From WTFY01 sp965220895 (GTDB lineage Bacteria > Pseudomonadota > Gammaproteobacteria > UBA4575): DNA of 64,000 nucleotides. This document shows positions 38,232 to 46,969 of the stretch, piece after piece. Made by a program: the position numbers and the translations under genes. The notes beneath the pieces were generated by a model. The model was not told the DNA's origin. It searched no databases and worked only from the letters and a program-made list of their open reading frames with translations. Where the stretch lies: NCBI GenBank assembly GCA_965220895.1, contig OZ244850.1, forward strand, positions 1,736,001 through 1,800,000. Direction: 5' to 3'. Positions within the stretch are counted from its first letter, which is position 1, and each line of letters begins with the position of its first letter.

Positions 38232-38899
38232 ACCAACTCGGTTTTGTGCGCGATGGTCAGCTGCAGAGGCCTTTCCAGGACCTTGTCGTTGAAATATACC
38301 GTGCCGTCATTGCAGAGCAGCTTGCCCTCGCATAACCAGCGGATGGCGAGCGGGAAAACCATATGCTCTTTTTCCAGTACACGGCGGATCAGGCTGTGAA
38401 CATCGTCCGTTTCAAACACTGGCACCTTGGCCTGAAGCACCAGGGGCCCTTCGTCCAGTTCCTCCGTGACGAAATGCACGCTGCATCCGTGCTGTGAATC
38501 CTTTGCAGCCAATACCCTGTGGTGGGTTCCGAGGCCAGCGTATTTGGGCAGCAGGGAAGGGTGGATGTTCAGGATCCGGTTTGCAAACCGTGTGACGAAG
38601 ACCTCACTGAACACACGCATGAAACCGGCCAGCACGACGGTCTCGACGCCGTAGCTTTCGAGAATCCGGATGAGTTCCTCTTCAAACGACTCTCGTGATG
38701 GATACTTGCCATGCTCGACAACGTGAGCCGGAATCCCCGCCTGTTCGGCGCGTGTCAGGCCATAGGCGTCAGCCCGGTTACTGATTGCACATGCAATTTG
38801 AGCCTTGATCCGTCCCTGCTGGACATGCTTGATGACGGATTGCATGTTGGTTCCGTTTCCGGAAAACAGGACGGCGATGGAGGTCTGGTTATCCGGCAT
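38228..38899 (-). CDS. purN: Phosphoribosylglycinamide formyltransferase
   Basis: 223 residues. The phosphate loop FSGNGTNMQSVI, the catalytic region ILNIHPSLLPKYAGLGTH (Asn and His) and HGCSVHFVTEELDEGP (Asp) are all present. PurN transfers formyl from 10-formyl-THF to GAR in purine synthesis. It follows purM by two bases and overlaps the DUF3108 gene by four. Confidence 0.96.
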   Translation of the reverse strand: MPDNQTSIAVLFSGNGTNMQSVIKHVQQGRIKAQIACAISNRADAYGLTRAEQAGIPAHVVEHGKYPSRESFEEELIRILESYGVETVVLAGFMRVFSEVFVTRFANRILNIHPSLLPKYAGLGTHHRVLAAKDSQHGCSVHFVTEELDEGPLVLQAKVPVFETDDVHSLIRRVLEKEHMVFPLAIRWLCEGKLLCNDGTVYFNDKVLERPLQLTIAHKTELV

Positions 38900-38901
38900 G
38901 G

Positions 38902-39927
38902 TTAGATCAAACGGACTTTTTCTTCCGAGTCAGAGCTCATGATTTCACCGATGATCACCGCCGGCTGACCGGATTGACGGCAGAGATCCATTCCGGCCCC
39001 GGCCTGATCTTCAGGCACGACCACCAGCATGCCCATCCCGCAATTGAATACCCGGTGCATTTCCGCGTCTGCGATGGCCCCAGCCTGTTGTATCCAGCCA
39101 AATACTTCCGGGCGCTCCCATGTACGGGTATCAATCTGCGCAAGCAGACCATCCGGAATCATACGCGGTACATTCTCGACCAGTCCACCTCCCGTGATGT
39201 GACACAGACCATGCACATCCAGTGCCTGTGCAAGCTGCAGCACGACCTGGGTGTAGATCCTCGTCGGGGTCAGCAGGAGTGTCCCCAGGGGCAGGCCTCC
39301 CAGCTTTTCATCGAGTGAGGCCTGGCTCGTTTCGATAATCCTGTTGACCAGGGAATAGCCGTTCGAATGAATGCCGCTCGAAGCCAGGCCCAGCACCCGG
39401 TCACCCTCGGTGATCCTGCGTCCGTCAATCAGCCGGTCGCGCTCCACCATGCCCACACAAAAGCCTGCCAGGTCGTACTCACCGGGCTGATACATGCCCG
39501 GCATCTCCGCGGTCTCTCCTCCGATCAATGCGGCTCCTGCCTGTTTGCAGCCTTGAGCAATACCCGCGATAACCTCCTGGGCCTGCTCAACGGAGAGCAC
39601 GCCAGTGGCAAAGTAGTCCAGGAAAAAAAGCGGCTCGGCACCCTGGACGATGACATCGTTGGCACACATGGCCACGAGGTCAACCCCGATGGTCGAGTGG
39701 TCGTCCAGTCGCTGTGCCAGGGACAGTTTCGTGCCCACGCCATCGGCGCCTGCCACCAGTACGGGATTCGTGTAGCTGTCCAGCTGTGGCGCAAAAAGAC
39801 CGCCGAATCCACCGGGATTGGGGATGACTTCAGGGCGGTAGGTGTCACGCACGACCGGCGCGATCCGGTCCACAAGCCTTTTCCCGGCGTCAATGTCCAC
39901 ACCAGCTTTCTTATATGTGAGGCTCAT
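38902..39927 (-). CDS. purM: Phosphoribosylformylglycinamidine cyclo-ligase
   Basis: 341 residues. It has the AIR-synthase features SLTYKKAGVDIDAGKRLVDR, VAGADGVGTKLSLAQRL, ALIGGETAEMPGMYQPGEYD and ITGGGLVENVPRMIPDGL. PurM closes the imidazole ring to give AIR. It is the first gene of purM-purN-DUF3108; a 16-base inverted repeat lies just upstream of its start. Confidence 0.97.
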   Translation of the reverse strand: MSLTYKKAGVDIDAGKRLVDRIAPVVRDTYRPEVIPNPGGFGGLFAPQLDSYTNPVLVAGADGVGTKLSLAQRLDDHSTIGVDLVAMCANDVIVQGAEPLFFLDYFATGVLSVEQAQEVIAGIAQGCKQAGAALIGGETAEMPGMYQPGEYDLAGFCVGMVERDRLIDGRRITEGDRVLGLASSGIHSNGYSLVNRIIETSQASLDEKLGGLPLGTLLLTPTRIYTQVVLQLAQALDVHGLCHITGGGLVENVPRMIPDGLLAQIDTRTWERPEVFGWIQQAGAIADAEMHRVFNCGMGMLVVVPEDQAGAGMDLCRQSGQPAVIIGEIMSSDSEEKVRLI

Positions 39928-39931
39928 ATCT

Positions 39932-39947
39932 TCTAATGGCTATTAGA
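39932..39947. promoter_or_regulatory. Inverted repeat just upstream of purM
   Basis: TCTAAT and ATTAGA pair around GGCT, only five bases from the purM start codon, so the repeat would fall in the leader or overlap the ribosome-binding region. It does not resemble the PurR box. It could be an operator or an mRNA hairpin. Confidence 0.3.
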
Positions 39948-40065
39948 TAGACTGCTTAAAGGCCTGTAATACCGGGATATTGCAGATATTGCCCAAGGTA
40001 CCAACTGGATTGCTCGTTGCTTCGCTACTGGCTTGCTTATACCATCAGGATTAGAGCAGTAGATT

Positions 40066-40096
40066 TTTACACGATACGGCTTGCGGATTATATACT
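40066..40096 (+). promoter_or_regulatory. Possible promoter for the CDP-alcohol phosphatidyltransferase gene
   Basis: TATACT at 40091-40096 is a good -10 match and TTTACA at 40066-40071 a fair -35, with a 19-base spacer, slightly long. The ATG follows 20 bases after the -10. It lies in the 189-base gap between divergent purM and this gene. Confidence 0.3.
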
Positions 40097-40116
40097 AAGA
40101 AACGGTCGGCTATATC

Positions 40117-40677
40117 ATGTCTAACTGGAAATACATCCCGAATCTTATCACGGCTGCACGGCTTGCCGCGGTTCCACTGCTCCTGTGGTGGCTGTTCGAT
40201 GGGCAGTTCAACAACGCCCTGTGGCTGTTTCTCCTGATGGGATTGTCGGATGCCCTGGACGGATACCTGGCCAAGAGTTTCCAGTGGCGGACGGCACTGG
40301 GTGCCTACATGGACCCGGCCGCCGACAAGACCATGCTGATCGGTGCCTACGTGACGCTGGGGGCACTTCACCTGCTGCCGCACTGGCTGGTGTTCGTCGT
40401 CATTCTCCGCGATGTGGCGATCCTTGCCGGAGCGCTGGCCTACAATTTTGCGACCCGGCGCCTGGAAATCCAGCCGACCCTGGTCAGCAAGTTCAACACC
40501 GTAGTCCAGATCGTCCTGGTTGTTTCTATAATTTACAATCAGTTAGAAGTTGTTCCTGAATTATTTATCCAGACTTTGATCGGTTTAACACTCGTTACCA
40601 CGCTCGCCAGTGGCCTCGACTACGTGATGGAGGAAAAGTTCAAGCGGGGTACCCGACATCCCGAAAAGCCGGTCTGA
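40117..40677 (+). CDS. CDP-alcohol phosphatidyltransferase family membrane protein
   Basis: 186 residues with about five membrane helices. The family motif D-x2-D-G-x2-A-R-x8-G-x3-D-x3-D is visible as DALDGYLAKSFQWRTALGAY then MDPAADK, with Lys in place of the usual Arg. Such enzymes join an alcohol (for example glycerol 3-phosphate) to CDP-diacylglycerol. The size resembles PgsA, but the substrate cannot be assigned and a second PgsA-like paralogue is equally possible. hda follows after 32 bases. Confidence 0.85.
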   Translation: MSNWKYIPNLITAARLAAVPLLLWWLFDGQFNNALWLFLLMGLSDALDGYLAKSFQWRTALGAYMDPAADKTMLIGAYVTLGALHLLPHWLVFVVILRDVAILAGALAYNFATRRLEIQPTLVSKFNTVVQIVLVVSIIYNQLEVVPELFIQTLIGLTLVTTLASGLDYVMEEKFKRGTRHPEKPV

Positions 40678-40709
40678 CTCCATCCGCTGCCTGCCACCGG
40701 AAACCTCGT

Positions 40710-41426
40710 GTGAATTCCTCCCCGCTTGATTCCGCCCAGCGCCCGCTGGACATCGTGCTGCGACCGCATGCCACGTTCGACACCTTTGTCAGTCCGGCAG
40801 ACCACGAGCTGGTGCACTCGCTGAAAGGCTTGGCACGCCCGGCCGGCGAGCCCAGGCACTATTTCCTGTGGGCCCGCACCCAAAGCGGCAAGTCGCACCT
40901 GCTGCAGGCGGTCTGCAATCACCTGGCCCGTACCGACCTGCGAACCGTCTTTTTACCCATGCAGGAGTTTGCCGCATCGGACCCGAACCTGCTGCATGAC
41001 CTGCAACGCCTCGATGTCGTGTGCATGGACGATATCGATGGCGTGCTGGGCCAGCGGGACTGGGAGCGTGCCCTGTTCCGGATCGTCAACGACATGTGGC
41101 TGGGCAACAAGACCCTGGTGGTATCGGCCTCCTGCAAGCCGGCCGACCTGGATATCGGGCTGGCAGACCTGGCCTCGCGCCTCGCCGGCGGGCTCGTGTA
41201 CCGGCTGTCCAGCCTGACGGACGAACAGAAAAAACTGGCGATCCGCCTGCACGCCCAGGCACGCGGCCTGGAGGTTTCACCGGAAGTGTGCAGTTACCTG
41301 CTCAGGCGATATCCAAGAGAACTGAAAAAGCTCGTGGAGATCATTGATAAACTTGATAATTATTCCCTGGCCCTGCAAAGGAAAATCACGGTTCCATTCG
41401 TGCGGTCCGTGCTGGCAGGCACCTAG
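40710..41426 (+). CDS. hda: DnaA inactivator Hda
   Basis: 238 residues. A DnaA-like AAA+ domain has the Walker A region TQSGKSHLLQAV and Walker B VVCMDDIDGV, followed by LASRLAGGLVYRLSSL (box VII area) and a short lid domain. The N-terminus RPLDIVLRPHATFDTFV resembles the clamp-binding start of Hda. With the beta clamp it stimulates ATP hydrolysis on DnaA after initiation. It uses a GTG start at 40710. It lacks the DnaA DNA-binding domain, so it is not dnaA. Confidence 0.93.
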   Translation: MNSSPLDSAQRPLDIVLRPHATFDTFVSPADHELVHSLKGLARPAGEPRHYFLWARTQSGKSHLLQAVCNHLARTDLRTVFLPMQEFAASDPNLLHDLQRLDVVCMDDIDGVLGQRDWERALFRIVNDMWLGNKTLVVSASCKPADLDIGLADLASRLAGGLVYRLSSLTDEQKKLAIRLHAQARGLEVSPEVCSYLLRRYPRELKKLVEIIDKLDNYSLALQRKITVPFVRSVLAGT

Positions 41427-41428
41427 AG

Positions 41429-41449
41429 GGCGCGCGCAGGCCTCGCGCC
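41429..41449. terminator. GC hairpin between convergent hda and arsC-like genes
   Basis: GGCGCG and CGCGCC pair around a nine-base loop between two convergent genes whose stops lie 38 bases apart. There is no T tract on either strand, so intrinsic termination is only a suggestion. Confidence 0.2.
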
Positions 41450-41464
41450 GGGGTCCCGCGGGGG

Positions 41465-41818
41465 CTACAGGATGTCCAGGACATTTTCCGGAGGCCGGCC
41501 GATGGCGGCCTTGCCGTCGCGGACCACGATCGGTCGCTCAATGAGCACGGGATGCTTCATCATCGCATCAAGGATTTCATCTTCGCTGGAGGCATCGTTG
41601 AGGCCGGCTTCCCGGTAGGCGGATTCCTTTTTGCGCAGTAACTGACCGGCATGCATTCCGAGCAGTGACAGCACTTCCTTGAGCTCGGACCGGGACGGGG
41701 TGGCCTGCAGGTATTCTATGATCTCGGGCTCTTCTCCTCGCTCTTGCAGCAGCTTCAGTGTTGAGCGGCACTTGGAGCATCGGGGGTTGTAGTAGATTAC
41801 GGTTTTGGGATCATCCAT
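41465..41818 (-). CDS. arsC: ArsC-family arsenate reductase (glutaredoxin-linked type)
   Basis: 117 residues. The active-site region is YYNPRCSKCRSTL near residues 9-21, and ESAYREAGL and HPVLIERPIVVRDGKAAIGR are the ArsC arginine motifs. The family includes glutaredoxin-dependent arsenate reductases and related thiol-disulfide proteins such as YffB/Spx-like members. No other arsenic gene is near, so a true arsenate role is uncertain. It is convergent with hda. Confidence 0.87.
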   Translation of the reverse strand: MDDPKTVIYYNPRCSKCRSTLKLLQERGEEPEIIEYLQATPSRSELKEVLSLLGMHAGQLLRKKESAYREAGLNDASSEDEILDAMMKHPVLIERPIVVRDGKAAIGRPPENVLDIL

Positions 41819-41934
41819 CTGTCTTTTTCTCCATGCATTTTCCGGTTATATTTGTGGCCGACCCTAGGGTACCCGTGGATGCTTGACCCGTCCACTCCGT
41901 GCAGGTCTAACCGATACGCTACGTGTTGCCTCCA

Positions 41935-42219
41935 ATGACTGATGTGCCTGATCACGCCTGCCTGCGCTGCATCGTTTCGGGAACCGTGCAAGGCGTTTTC
42001 TTCCGTGTATCCACAAGAGCCGAGGCGCGACGGCTCGGCATCGCAGGCCATGCAAAAAATTTGACAAATGGAAGTGTGGAAGTCATTGCCTGTGGTAAAG
42101 TTGCGGCCTTGAACGAGCTGCGGGACTGGTTGCACACCGGTCCGGACCTCGCCCGGGTGCACACCGTCCAGTGTGAGCCGGTGGCAGCGAAACATTTTGT
42201 GGATTTTCAAATACTGTAG
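41935..42219 (+). CDS. acyP: Acylphosphatase
   Basis: 94 residues. The phosphate-binding loop GTVQGVFFR supplies the catalytic Arg and AKNLTNGSVEVIACG the catalytic Asn, the complete acylphosphatase signature. It hydrolyses carboxyl-phosphate bonds such as acetyl phosphate. ATG 41935 is preferred over an upstream GTG (41923). It ends two bases before the fmdB-like gene, suggesting a transcriptional unit. Confidence 0.94.
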   Translation: MTDVPDHACLRCIVSGTVQGVFFRVSTRAEARRLGIAGHAKNLTNGSVEVIACGKVAALNELRDWLHTGPDLARVHTVQCEPVAAKHFVDFQIL

Positions 42220-42221
42220 AC

Positions 42222-42551
42222 ATGCCGATTTACGAGTACCAATGCGATGCCTGCGGCTATCGTTTCGACATCCTGCAAAAGGCAGGGGATCCGGTATTGA
42301 CGGACTGCCCGCAGTGCACCCAACGCGCCCTGAGGAAGCTGGTGTCCGCAGCAGGGTTCAGACTCAGCGGCTCGGGCTGGTATGAGACGGATTTCAAATC
42401 GGACAACAAGCGCAATCTGGCCTCGGGAGATTCCCAGAAAAAAAGCGACGGGCCCGCCAAGTCGCCCGACAAGAAAAAAGACGCATCCGGCCAGCCGGCC
42501 AAGGCCAAGCCCGCGACCTCCGGCTCACAGCCGGGCGGGAGGGCATCTTGA
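42222..42551 (+). CDS. FmdB-family zinc-ribbon protein
   Basis: 109 residues. The N-terminal zinc ribbon starts MPIYEYQCDACGYRFDILQK, with CPQC as the second knuckle. The rest is a low-complexity Lys/Pro/Ser tail. FmdB-type proteins are putative regulators of unknown role that often precede aspS, as here. It is likely co-transcribed with the acylphosphatase gene. Confidence 0.88.
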   Translation: MPIYEYQCDACGYRFDILQKAGDPVLTDCPQCTQRALRKLVSAAGFRLSGSGWYETDFKSDNKRNLASGDSQKKSDGPAKSPDKKKDASGQPAKAKPATSGSQPGGRAS

Positions 42552-42689
42552 GCGACATCCAGTTTGCTGATTTAGACAACCTTTCGGTTCCCCGTGCATA
42601 AGGGAGCCTGTTTGCGGTCGGCCTGAACGCAGGGCGCCTTTGGCAGGTTGCTGTATCCAGGTCCGGTCGGTACCGATCCCACACCCCTC

Positions 42690-44462
42690 ATGAGAACTCA
42701 CTACTGCGGTCAGGTCACCGAGTCGCTCATCGAGCAGGAAGTTTCGGTATGCGGCTGGGTCAACCGAAGGCGCGACCATGGCGGCATCATCTTCGTAGAC
42801 CTGCGTGATCGCGACGGGATCGTGCAGGTCGTGTTCGACCCGGAGCAGTCCGACATCTTCGAAACGGCCGAGCAGATTCGCAGTGAATACGTGCTGCACG
42901 TCACCGGGCGGGTACGACCACGCCCCGAGGGGACCGTCAACCCCGACCTGCCGACCGGCCAGATCGAGATCCTGGCCTTGGCATTGCAGGTGCTGAACGA
43001 CTCCAAGACGCCGCCGTTCCAGCTCGATGACGAAGACGTGCACGAGGAAACCCGCTTGCGCCATCGTTACATCGACCTGCGCCGCCCCTTCATGCAGGAG
43101 CGTATCCGTACCAAGGCGGCCGTGGGCCGGGTGTTGAGGAATTTTTTGGACAGCCATGGATTTCTCGACATCGAAACCCCGATCCTGACACGCGCGACCC
43201 CGGAAGGGGCGCGCGACTACCTGGTCCCCAGCCGCACCCAGGCGGGCTCGTTCTTTGCGCTGCCGCAGTCCCCGCAGCTCTTCAAGCAATTGCTGATGGC
43301 CAGCGGCTTTGACCGCTATTACCAGATCGTCCGCTGCTTTCGCGACGAGGACCTGCGGGCCGACCGCCAACCTGAATTCACGCAGCTGGACATCGAGACG
43401 TCCTTCATGAGCGAAGACGAGATCATGTCCCTGATGGAGGACATGATCTGCGACCTGTTTGTGCAGGTACTGGACGTCATGCCGGAAAAACCGTTCCCGC
43501 GCATGAGTTATGCAGATGCCCTGCATCGCTACGGAAGTGACAAGCCGGACCTGCGCATCCCGCTTGAGCTGGTGGACCTGACCGAGCTGATGAAAGAAGT
43601 CGAGTTCAAGGTCTTTCGCGAGCCTGCCTGCGATCCCGACGGACGCGTTGCCGTGCTGAAGGTGCCCCGGGGCGCTGCACTGACCCGCAAGCAGATCGAT
43701 GAATACACCGAGTTTGTTGGCCAGTACGGGGCCGGGGGGCTGGCCTACATCAAGTGTGTCGACACGGCAGACGCCGCATCCGGCCTGCAATCACCGATCC
43801 TGAAATTCCTGTCCGAGGAGGTCATCGCCGAACTGCTTGAGCGCACTAGCGCCCGCGACGGGGACCTGCTGTTTTTCGGCGCGGACAAGAAACAGACCGT
43901 GAATGCCGCACTGGGTGCGTTGAGGGTCAAGGTGGGCCATGACCTTGATCTCGTGGATTCCGGCTGGTGCCCGCTCTGGGTGGTCGAGTTCCCGATGTTC
44001 GAGTGGGATCACGAGGCCAAGAACTGGTCCGCGCTGCATCATCCCTTCACGGCGCCGACCTGCAGCGACCCCAAGGAGCTGCTCGAGAATCCCGGCACCG
44101 CCTCGTCGCGCGCCTACGACCTGGTGCTCAACGGCACCGAAGTGGGTGGAGGTTCCGTGCGTATCCACAAGGCCGAGATGCAGGCCGCCATCTTCGAGGT
44201 GCTGCGAATCGGCCCGCAGGCGGCACAGGAGAAATTCGGCTTTCTGATGCGGGCGCTGGAATGCGGGATGCCCCCGCATGGCGGGATCGCCTTCGGCCTG
44301 GACCGCCTGGTCATGCTGATGACGGAAAGCCAGTCCATCCGCGATGTCATCCCGTTTCCGAAAACGCAAAACGCCACCTGTCCGCTCACGGATGCGCCTT
44401 CCCCGGCGGATGAAAAGCAACTCAAGGAGCTGCACATCCGGTTGCGCCCCGGCACGCAATAG
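42690..44462 (+). CDS. aspS: Aspartyl-tRNA synthetase (bacterial type)
   Basis: 590 residues, the bacterial AspRS length. The OB-fold anticodon domain starts MRTHYCGQVTESLIEQEV, class II motif 2 is FRDEDLRADRQPEFTQLDIE, the GAD insert lies at about residues 290-420 and motif 3 is GIAFGLDRLVML. It charges tRNA-Asp. ATG 42690 is chosen by homology over an in-frame start at 42648. nudB, yebC and ruvCAB follow, the conserved gammaproteobacterial order. Confidence 0.98.
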   Translation: MRTHYCGQVTESLIEQEVSVCGWVNRRRDHGGIIFVDLRDRDGIVQVVFDPEQSDIFETAEQIRSEYVLHVTGRVRPRPEGTVNPDLPTGQIEILALALQVLNDSKTPPFQLDDEDVHEETRLRHRYIDLRRPFMQERIRTKAAVGRVLRNFLDSHGFLDIETPILTRATPEGARDYLVPSRTQAGSFFALPQSPQLFKQLLMASGFDRYYQIVRCFRDEDLRADRQPEFTQLDIETSFMSEDEIMSLMEDMICDLFVQVLDVMPEKPFPRMSYADALHRYGSDKPDLRIPLELVDLTELMKEVEFKVFREPACDPDGRVAVLKVPRGAALTRKQIDEYTEFVGQYGAGGLAYIKCVDTADAASGLQSPILKFLSEEVIAELLERTSARDGDLLFFGADKKQTVNAALGALRVKVGHDLDLVDSGWCPLWVVEFPMFEWDHEAKNWSALHHPFTAPTCSDPKELLENPGTASSRAYDLVLNGTEVGGGSVRIHKAEMQAAIFEVLRIGPQAAQEKFGFLMRALECGMPPHGGIAFGLDRLVMLMTESQSIRDVIPFPKTQNATCPLTDAPSPADEKQLKELHIRLRPGTQ

Positions 44463-44556
44463 TTACCTGCTTTAGACAAACACCCGCACCCATTTGCATT
44501 ACAATGAATGGGTCGGAGGTCTGTGGCTTCCTGTTCGCGCTTTAGGGTGTCATCGC

Positions 44557-44985
44557 ATGGATCATAAACGTCCCGAGTCGGTCCTGATTATCGTGTACAC
44601 ACGGCAAGGTGAGGTACTGCTGCTGCGGCGCAGGTACCCGAGCGATTTCTGGCAGTCGGTGACCGGCAGCCTGGAGTGGGGGGAGCAGCCGGGCGATGCC
44701 GCGGTGCGTGAATTGCGCGAGGAGACCGGCCTCGTCGACCAGGCGGTCTGCGATTGCCACTGTGTGCAGAGCTTCGAGATCTACTCGATCTGGCGCAAGC
44801 GCTATGCCCCGGGCGTGGTCATGAACCAGGAGCACGTGTACCGGTTGCAGCTTCCCGACCGGGTGGAGATTCGCCTCGACCCGAAAGAGCATGAGGAGTT
44901 TCAGTGGCTGCCCCGCCAGCATGCCGCCGACCTCGCCACCTCGCACACCAACCAGGCCGCGATCTTGCGTTGGGTGCCGGAATAA
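44557..44985 (+). CDS. nudB: Dihydroneopterin triphosphate pyrophosphatase NudB
   Basis: 142 residues. The Nudix box reads GSLEWGEQPGDAAVRELREE plus TGL. The N-terminus DHKRPESVLIIVYTRQGEV and QSFEIYSIWRKRYAPGV match NudB, which removes pyrophosphate from dihydroneopterin triphosphate in folate synthesis. ATG 44557 is chosen by homology. It follows aspS, as in E. coli. TACAAT at 44500-44505 could be a -10 element. Confidence 0.9.
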   Translation: MDHKRPESVLIIVYTRQGEVLLLRRRYPSDFWQSVTGSLEWGEQPGDAAVRELREETGLVDQAVCDCHCVQSFEIYSIWRKRYAPGVVMNQEHVYRLQLPDRVEIRLDPKEHEEFQWLPRQHAADLATSHTNQAAILRWVPE

Positions 44986-44997
44986 ACCGGAGCCTGC

Positions 44998-45621
44998 ATG
45001 CGTGAGATCGTCGTTTGCATCCACGGGCTCTGGATGAAGGGCTGGCTGATGCGCCCGATGGCCCGCCACCTGGGCAGCTTCGGCCATGAGTGCAAACGGT
45101 TTTCCTACCCGAGCCTGAGGTATTCACCCCAGCTCAATGCGCAATTGCTCGGTGCGTATACCGACCGGCTGGATGCGGACGTCATTCACTTCGTGGCCCA
45201 CAGCCTGGGCGGCATCGTCCTGCTGCATTACTTCCAGATCTTCGATGCGGCCCGGCCCGGACGGGTGGTCATGCTGGGTCCTCCCCTGAAAGGAAGCAGT
45301 GTCGCACGCTACATGTCCAGAAACCGGTTCTTCAGGGACGTGCTGCTGGGGGCAAGTTCCAGTTCATTGTTCGGAAACGTTCCCACCTGGAATGGAACGC
45401 GACCTCTGGCCGTGCTGGCGGGGACCCGGGGTCTGGGGATCCGGCAGATGCTGGGTGTGCCGCTGGACCAACCCAACGATGGGGCAGTGGCCGTGTCCGA
45501 AACCAAGATGAAGTCCTGCACCGTCCACAGACTGGTTCCGTACAGCCATACCGAGATGCTGCTGGTCAAGCCGGTAGCCGCCATGGTGGACGAGTTTTTG
45601 CGGACCGGAAATATCACTTGA
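44998..45621 (+). CDS. Alpha/beta-hydrolase fold protein
   Basis: 207 residues. The nucleophile elbow is FVAHSLGGIVLLHYF with Ser as nucleophile, an oxyanion-type start is IHGLWMKGWLMRP, and SHTEML near the C-terminus may supply the catalytic His. It resembles small lipase/esterase-like proteins of the PGAP1/DUF676 type; no substrate can be named. It is inserted between nudB and yebC, 12 bases after nudB, and is probably co-transcribed. Confidence 0.8.
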   Translation: MREIVVCIHGLWMKGWLMRPMARHLGSFGHECKRFSYPSLRYSPQLNAQLLGAYTDRLDADVIHFVAHSLGGIVLLHYFQIFDAARPGRVVMLGPPLKGSSVARYMSRNRFFRDVLLGASSSSLFGNVPTWNGTRPLAVLAGTRGLGIRQMLGVPLDQPNDGAVAVSETKMKSCTVHRLVPYSHTEMLLVKPVAAMVDEFLRTGNIT

Positions 45622-45669
45622 AATCAGGAAGTGCTAAGATGGTGCCACTGACTGAGGAGAGGGGGTTCA

Positions 45670-46413
45670 ATGGCTGGTCATAGCAAATGGGCCAATATCC
45701 AGCACCACAAAAAAGCACAAGATGCCAAGCGCGGAAAATTATTCACCAAATTAATCCGAGAGATTACAGTTGCGGCCCGTGAGGGAGGCGATCCCGATGC
45801 CAATGCGCGCCTTCGCTCCGCCGTGGACAAGGCCCTGTCCGCCAACATGCCCAAGGACACCATCGAGCGTGCCATCAAACGTGGCGCGGGCGAACTCGAC
45901 GGAGAGGCCTACATGGAGGTGCGCTACGAAGGCTACGGCCCTGGCGGGGCTGCGGTCCTGATTGACTGCATGACCGATAACCGCAATCGCACGGTGTCGG
46001 AGATCCGCCACACCTTTTCAAAGTTCAACGGCAACCTCGGCACTTCGGGCTCGGTCGCCTATCTCTTTTCAGCGGCCGGAGTGATCCGCTTTTCACTGGG
46101 TGTCGACCCGGACCGGGTGATGGAAATCGCCCTGGATTCCGGGGCCGAGGACGTGGTCGATACCGAGGACGGGGGCCTGGAAGTGATCACCGAGGTGGAA
46201 GGTTTCCTGGGCACGAAGCAGGCCCTGGAGGATCAGGGCCTGGCGCCTGCTCATGCCGAAGTCACGATGCGTGCGAGCTCCGATGTGATGCTTTCCGATC
46301 ACGATGGCGAGGTCATGCTGCGCTTGCTGAATGCGCTGGATGCCCTCGACGATGTGCAAAACGTGTACTCCAATGCCGACATCCCCGAGGTGGTGTTCGA
46401 GGCGCTGGCCTGA
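45670..46413 (+). CDS. yebC: YebC/PmpR-family protein
   Basis: 247 residues starting MAGHSKWANIQHHKKAQDAK, then GKLFTKLIREITVAAREGG and GYGPGGAAVLIDCMTDNRNR, unmistakable for the TACO1/YebC family. Members act as translation factors at proline-rich motifs or as regulators (PmpR). GAGGAGAGGGGG gives a strong ribosome-binding site. It precedes ruvC as in E. coli. Confidence 0.97.
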   Translation: MAGHSKWANIQHHKKAQDAKRGKLFTKLIREITVAAREGGDPDANARLRSAVDKALSANMPKDTIERAIKRGAGELDGEAYMEVRYEGYGPGGAAVLIDCMTDNRNRTVSEIRHTFSKFNGNLGTSGSVAYLFSAAGVIRFSLGVDPDRVMEIALDSGAEDVVDTEDGGLEVITEVEGFLGTKQALEDQGLAPAHAEVTMRASSDVMLSDHDGEVMLRLLNALDALDDVQNVYSNADIPEVVFEALA

Positions 46414-46420
46414 CACGGAT

Positions 46421-46969
46421 ATGGGCCGCATGGCAGCAGCAAGGCAGCACCAGCGCATCCTCGGCATCGATCCGGGGTTGAATGTGACGGGGTTCGGGGT
46501 GATCGACAGCGACGGGCACAACAGCCGTTACGTCCACAGCGGCAACATCCGTATACGCGGTTCGGCCAGGGAAACGGGAATGGCTCCGCGCCTTGGCAGA
46601 ATATTCAGGGAGTTGACCGAGGTCATTTCCCAGTACCAGCCCATGGAGGTGGCGGTTGAGGAAGTGTTTGTCTCGCGCAACATGTCCTCGGCACTGAAAC
46701 TCGGCCATGCCCGCGGTGCGGCCATCAGCGCGGCCGTGCAGTCGCAGGTTCCGGTACGTGAATACAGTACCCGGTACGTCAAACAGGCCGTGGTGGGGAG
46801 CGGTGCAGCTAGCAAGGAGCAGGTCCAGCACATGGTCTTGCGCCTGCTCGCCCTGCAGGGCAAATTGCAGGAAGATGAAGCCGATGCCCTGGCCGTATCC
46901 CTGTGTCATGCACACACATCCATACAGGCTGGCAACGGCCTGGGATTGCGATCCGGGAGTCACCCATGA
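46421..46969 (+). CDS. ruvC: Holliday junction endonuclease RuvC
   Basis: 182 residues. ILGIDPGLNVTGFGVID supplies the first catalytic Asp, VAVEEVFVSRNMSSALKLG an acidic residue and QEDEADALAVSLCHAH the C-terminal pair. RuvC cuts Holliday junctions after RuvAB branch migration. ATGs at 46421 and 46430 are possible; no strong Shine-Dalgarno decides. The TGA overlaps the ruvA ATG by four bases (ATGA). Confidence 0.96.
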   Translation: MGRMAAARQHQRILGIDPGLNVTGFGVIDSDGHNSRYVHSGNIRIRGSARETGMAPRLGRIFRELTEVISQYQPMEVAVEEVFVSRNMSSALKLGHARGAAISAAVQSQVPVREYSTRYVKQAVVGSGAASKEQVQHMVLRLLALQGKLQEDEADALAVSLCHAHTSIQAGNGLGLRSGSHP

